This document shows, one piece after another, positions 59,792 to 64,000 of a DNA stretch of 64,000 bases. Below the pieces are notes generated by a model, which had not been told where the DNA came from, ran no database searches, and worked only from the letters and a program-made list of their open reading frames with translations. The translations under genes and the position numbers were made by a program. Each line of letters begins with the position of its first letter. Positions within the stretch are counted from its first letter, which is position 1. Source of the stretch: Craterostigma plantagineum (lineage: Eukaryota > Streptophyta > Magnoliopsida > Lamiales > Linderniaceae). The DNA is taken from assembly GCA_027422505.1 (NCBI GenBank), contig JAPQWV010000005.1:8499501-8563500 (forward strand), read 5' to 3'.

Positions 59792-60490
59792 CTATGACCC
59801 GGGGAGGGAAAATAGCCTCGGGAGGGATATCATACACCAACTCTTGCACTGAAAAAGTATGACTTCCAATCCGAGCCAAAAACTGCAGCAGAAGGTCGGC
59901 TGATTCGCTTTGGGACCTAACATTGATCCCCCCAACGCAAAAGAAAAAATCAGCGATCCCGATGCTGAGACGAAGGAAAGCACAAAAACTAGTTTGCCCG
60001 CGTCTCTTTCACACACACGGAAGAAGCTAACGACCAACTCGGTGGTAATGGGGAAACTGACCTGCCGCGCGACCGCGGCTAGGGCTAGGAGCAAACTACA
60101 AGAATTTGGAAAGATCTGGCCAGGAGAGATATCTAGGGTCTCGCAGAGGTGTAAGAGAAAGGAGGGGATAGGAAACTTAAGACCCATATCTATTTGGTCA
60201 GTGTAAAAAGTAAGAAATCCGAAAGGAGGAGCGAAAGCCACTTGCAAGGGACTAGGCAACAGAACTTCGTAATCAGAGGGAATTCGGGCTTTCTCAAGGT
60301 ACTCTCGAAGAAACAAGGGGCTGCGGGTGTACACTTTCGCTCGGTGCCAGGGAATATTGGCCTTGGTTCGAACCTCCTCCGCTTCAGTGGACCACTTAGC
60401 CAAGCTTTTGCGATAATTCTTGTCATCACCGTCCACACTAGGGAGCGGCGTTCTCACCCCGACGACAGGATCTGACCGGAGACCCAAACG
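59792..60490 (-). pseudogene. gypsy-2 antisense accessory gene, first partial copy
   Basis: FYTDQIDMGLKFPIPSFLLH and ISPGQIFPNSCSLL match the PF04195-like domain of the antisense genes at 16230-18300 and 61303-63353, preceded by IPWHRAKVY. It lacks the later exons and abuts the end of the protease, so it is a 3'-truncated copy left at the pol deletion joint. Confidence 0.75.
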
Positions 60491-61302
60491 AGAAAAAGGC
60501 TTCGGAGTACCACCCAGATCGGAAAAAGTCCGCCCAACCCTAGGTGAACCGCCAACAACTGTTTTGCCTTTCGAAGAAGCGAAAGAAGCAATGAAGGTGT
60601 TAATGAATGGGAATGCAAAAGTACTTTAAACAGGATAATATAGAAACTGAGCGGAATGGGAAGGGGATGAGGCCTTATGTATATAGAAGCTTTATGGCGT
60701 GGGCAGAAAGTAAGGAAATTCAAATTCGAGGGGTTCGCTCACGAGTAACGTTCGAGTGTGACTTGGCCTGCGATAATCACGGGCTATCGTCGCGAAATCA
60801 TCATTACTAGCCCCAGGACTCTAGGCTAGCCGTTTTGAGGTTCTCGAGTAACGGGAAAAAATATGGGAGTTTGAGTTTAAATTGACCAAGTTCCCACTAC
60901 CTCCGGGAATCATGTGCGACTTAGTCGGAATCGGGAAAACGGAAGACATCGTCTCAATTTTACCGAATCAAGCAGGATAAAAATTCCCAAAGGAGGATCA
61001 ACAGAAAAGCTAAAACATCTACAAGGGAAAAATGATTTGATTCTTATTACCCTCGGGAAAATAAAATACTCTCACCTTGAGGGCATCCTGGTTAGGCCAG
61101 AATCCCTGACATATGATATTTGACGCGAAAAGCGGAAGAAACCACGCGAGACAGGAAAACAAAAAACATAATAATGGCGAAATGCCCAAAGGCTAACAAT
61201 TCATACAATGTGCCCCTAAAGGCTATGTTCAGCTACGTAAAAATAAAAGTATATATATAATATGGTCTAAAGTTACACAACCAGACAGAAAAAGAAAACT
61301 GC
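60491..61302. other. Non-coding sequence between antisense gene copies
   Basis: No gene is seen. The sequence is similar in composition to the gypsy-1 3' UTR and may be the corresponding untranslated region. Confidence 0.45.
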
Positions 61303-63353
61303 TCATTCGGGCGAACCGGCCTGGCCACCCACTTCCCCATCACTCTTCTCAGCCTCGACCTCTTCTTCGGCCCCAACGCTCCTCTCGACCTCGATGTTCG
61401 CCCCAAGCTCCTCCACACACGATCTCGACATCTCCCTCAGGAGTTTTAGTGGCTTCGGCATCCTCTGGGTTTTCCTCTTCCTCCACAGCCTCCTCGGCGT
61501 CCTCTGCCTCCTCAGCCTCTGGCTCATCGGCCATTTCTTCTTCCCTGACAGGAGAAGTCGGCGCTCTGGGAGGTGGCACTTCGACTAGACTCAGGCTGGT
61601 AGCCACCCTCGGGGGCATTTTGTAGAGCTTGGCCAGCATTGAGGAAGCTGAAGGGGTGACCAGAGCTTTCATATCTGTTCTCCCGAAGCTGGGAGAGGCA
61701 CCCGTAGAAGCCGTACCTGAAGTACTGACGCATTCCCTTCGCAAAGTCTTTCTTCGAGTAATAATTTGTGGCCATCTGGATCTCGAGAGCTTTACGAACC
61801 GCCTCCGCTTCATCCCGAAGAATGTCGGACCGCCTGTTTTCAGCCTCGGCCCGAGAAAGCCGTTGCTTCACATCCTCCAACTCTTTCCGGAGAAGCTCTT
61901 CTCGACGTTTGCCTTGGGCGCTCTCCTGGTCTAGGGTCTCGACCTTTTGCTGAAGGACGTCGTGGCTCCCGGAGAGATGGACCCAGCGCTTAATAGCGTC
62001 GGACAAAAGGGCGAGGACCTGCAGGAATAAAAACAGTGTAAAGTCATTATAAGAAAGAAACTAAGGAAACGAAAAAGAGTTTGGGCTTTACATGCCGAAG
62101 ACCGTAGAAAGAGCATCCCGAATCTCCGGGTCGGGAAGGCTGCGGGAGCATCGCCTGTTCTCCTCGGTCGGGAACTCCTTTAGGAAATCCCAGTAGGCAC
62201 CGCGAGAGGCATAGTCAAAGAAGCTCGGCTATCGGGATCGGCCCAAAGGAGTAAGCCCTTCCGAGACAGGAGGTGAAAGAGCGGCAGAGATTGTTTTGGA
62301 TCTCTTCGAGGAAGTGCGGGCTGAGGCGGGCGCGGGGCTTTTTCCAGCCGCCATCTTAGACCTCGAGGAGGTGGCCGGAGCGTTGCGCTTCCCTTTCGAT
62401 CGGGAGGGTGGAGCTAAGGGAGTTCGAGAAGCCAGCGGAGCGGTATCTTCTTCTTCGTCCGAGGTCATCGAGGCGGCTACCGTGGCGATATCCATGCGTC
62501 GGGCTGCAAAATAAAAGTAAAAGTTAGAACACTTAGCATAGGGAGAGCAAAGCCTACGAGGTTCGGAGAATGTGTATATACCTAGGTTCTGAGGCACCTC
62601 GGTCACCTTGGGGCTAAAACTGAAAAGAAAAAGAAGGTCGTCTTTTATGAGTTAGGGAGCTAAATAATGTTTCTCCCTGACCTTCAACCAAAAAGACTTA
62701 GCCTGTCTTGAGGAATCTTGGGAAAGGGGATTCTCGACGGATGCATCATCCTCCCACGAAAAAGGAAGCAGCTGATTTTGAGGGCTGCCTTTGGGAGAAC
62801 GGATTAAAAAATACTTACTTATCCAACCTTTGTGGGATGAGGGATGGCCTTGAACTAAGTCGGGTCTTCGGGACGGAGAAAAGAAGAACTTCCCCTCTTC
62901 CCTTTTGTTTATCCTCAAAAACGAATTTATCAGGGAAATAGAAGAAGAGTAGCTGAAGCTACTGAGAAGGACTGCTAGAGAAAGAAGGTGACTGGAAGAA
63001 TTAGGAGCCAATTTGCCAGGAGAAATGTCGTAGTACTTAAAGATATCTACGAGGAATTGAGGGAGAGAGAATCGTAGGCCCATATCTACTTGATCTAAGA
63101 AAGATGTCCCGAAGCCCTCGGGAGGGTCACTGGCAACGTCTGTTAGAGAAGGCACCCTGACCTCAAACTGGTCAGACATGCCCGACTTCGCCCGAAGGCG
63201 AGGGATTTGGGCAGAAGTGAAGGAGGACACCTTGATTTCATGCCAGCGGAGGATCTCCTCCTCCTCCGGATTCATTTCCCGACTCGTGGCCCCTTTCCGA
63301 GTCGCCTCTGCATATCTAATCCACTCCCTTAATGCCGCACGATAGGCCCGCAT
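61303..63353 (-). CDS. gypsy-2 antisense accessory gene, second copy, spliced (PF04195-like, coiled coil)
   Basis: Exons on the minus strand, from GT-AG sites: about 63353-62682, 62582-62619, 62092-62503 and 62018-61303. Exon 1 carries LRWHEIKVSSFTSAQIPRLR, FLDQVDMGLRFSLPQFLVD and ISPGKLAPNSSSHLL, then HPSSHKGWISKYF. Exon 3 is rich in Ser, Lys and Ala (KRNAPATSSRSKMAAGKSPA). The last exon has a coiled coil (REELLRKELEDVKQRLSRAE) and an acidic end (EEEMADEPEAEEAEDAEEAV). Introns at 62504-62581 and 62019-62091 correspond to 17456-17525 and 16965-17053 in gypsy-1. Frame continuity across the last exon (two frames overlap at 61524-61813) is unsure. Function unknown. Confidence 0.65.
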
Positions 63354-64000
63354 ATCGGGAAAATTTATTTCTAGGGGAGGGGGATCTAGGTTGAGAAGAG
63401 GACGGCCTAAAGGAGCTACGGGCTCGGGCTGAATTACTAATTCCCTATTTCCCGAGGAGTCCTCGCCCCCAGCGTTTTAACCTCGCTAACAGTCCTACTT
63501 GAGTCACTACCCTCAGAGCTGCTAGAGGAACTACCCGAGGAGCCACTACCACTACGAGAAGACATAGTGAAGAAAGTAGTAGGGAAAGGAAAACTTACAA
63601 GTACCTAAAGCTGGAGCAATAAGCTAAGACGGATCGGGAAGCTCGGGCAAATTTCGAGGGCGAGAAAGTGTAAAGAAGAAAATGAAAGTGAGAAGTAGGG
63701 TATATATAGGACCCAGGCGACAGATATGGACCCTTGGATCTGGACTGGATCGACGGGCCACGATGACCCGCGTCGATCGTGGGAAAGAGTGCCAGAACTC
63801 CCGCCCAAACGTCCCATCGGAGGCAGCAAATGGCGAAACGACACATGGCAGCAGAGACGAAGTGGCACTCTAGCATAAGAAAATTCCCACACAGGCTGAA
63901 GGACCTCACGCAAATTCCCGAACACGACTACCCCGGACTCGAGTATTTTACCGCTAATACACCACGTCCAAAATTCACACACTCTTTTGGAATGTTTGCA
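63354..64000. other. gypsy-2 region upstream of the antisense gene
   Basis: It should hold the start and promoter of the minus-strand accessory gene. A Ser/acidic-rich frame (SGSSSSSSEGSD-like, read leftwards at about 63480-63560) may be its true N-terminus. The window ends here without an LTR. Confidence 0.45.

Larger units (their letters stand above)
56878..64000 (+). mobile_element. Ty3/gypsy element gypsy-2 (Tat-type), pol deleted, runs off the window
   Basis: 5' LTR, primer site, gag and protease are followed directly by antisense accessory gene sequence at about 59790. RT, RNase H and integrase are absent. The window end resembles 18960-19040 of gypsy-1 (TATTTTACCG, CAAACT/CACACTC words), which lies 50-120 bases before the polypurine tract there, so the 3' LTR is expected just past 64000. 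Confidence 0.82.

Overview
The window reads as a repeat-dominated stretch of a flowering-plant (probably eudicot) nuclear chromosome. The evidence is plant LTR retrotransposons with tRNA-iMet-type primer sites, Tat-type Ty3/gypsy elements with an antisense gene, a Stowaway MITE, spliced genes with GT-AG introns, IDA-LIKE-type prepropeptides and a plant RABE1 (Rab8) gene body. I cannot name the species from sequence alone.

Layout. 1-1685: diverged piece of the long LTR that recurs at 36-50 kb, plus an ATCGAGAT-motif-rich stretch. 1686-19834: a Tat-type gypsy element (gypsy-1) lacking its 5' end and split by a complete Ty1/copia element (copia-1, 1763-10740, TSD GCGAG). Gypsy-1 carries gag/PR/RT/RNase H/integrase remains, a ~73-bp tandem repeat array, a spliced antisense accessory gene and a 3' LTR. 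20362-21163 (minus): a four-exon, apparently intact gene for a plastid-type CxxCxxCC metal-binding protein (YkgJ/UPF0153-like). 22189-28203 (minus): decayed copia-2 whose integrase is split by a 374-bp MITE. 28411-32929: a cluster of three small secreted-peptide genes of the IDA-LIKE/PIP type. One is near-canonical, one is intact but cysteine-containing, and the middle one is a pseudogene split by a copia LTR fragment.

35386-50485: the most striking structure, a three-level nest. A solo LTR on the minus strand (TSD CTACT) holds a solo LTR of the same family on the plus strand (TSD TGAAT). That in turn holds a gag-only element arranged LTR-internal-LTR-internal-LTR (36363-49777, TSD GGAGG). 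The three 3.24-kb LTRs and two 1.85-kb internal regions are nearly identical, as expected if one TR-GAG-like insertion was recently expanded by unequal LTR recombination. 50534-51885: another TG..CA insertion with TSD ACAAA. 52270-54034 (minus): a RABE1/Rab8 pseudogene lacking the exon for the G4 (NKxD) motif and ending before the prenylation cysteines. 54307-56681: three MITE-like elements, one a Stowaway. 56878-64000: a second Tat-type element (gypsy-2) with 5' LTR, primer site, gag and protease but no polymerase or integrase, and two antisense accessory gene copies; its 3' LTR should lie just outside the window.

Only the YkgJ-like gene and two of the small-peptide genes look like intact host genes. 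Most element reading frames carry frameshifts. Several of these are one-base changes in homopolymers, so assembly error should be excluded before calling each copy dead.
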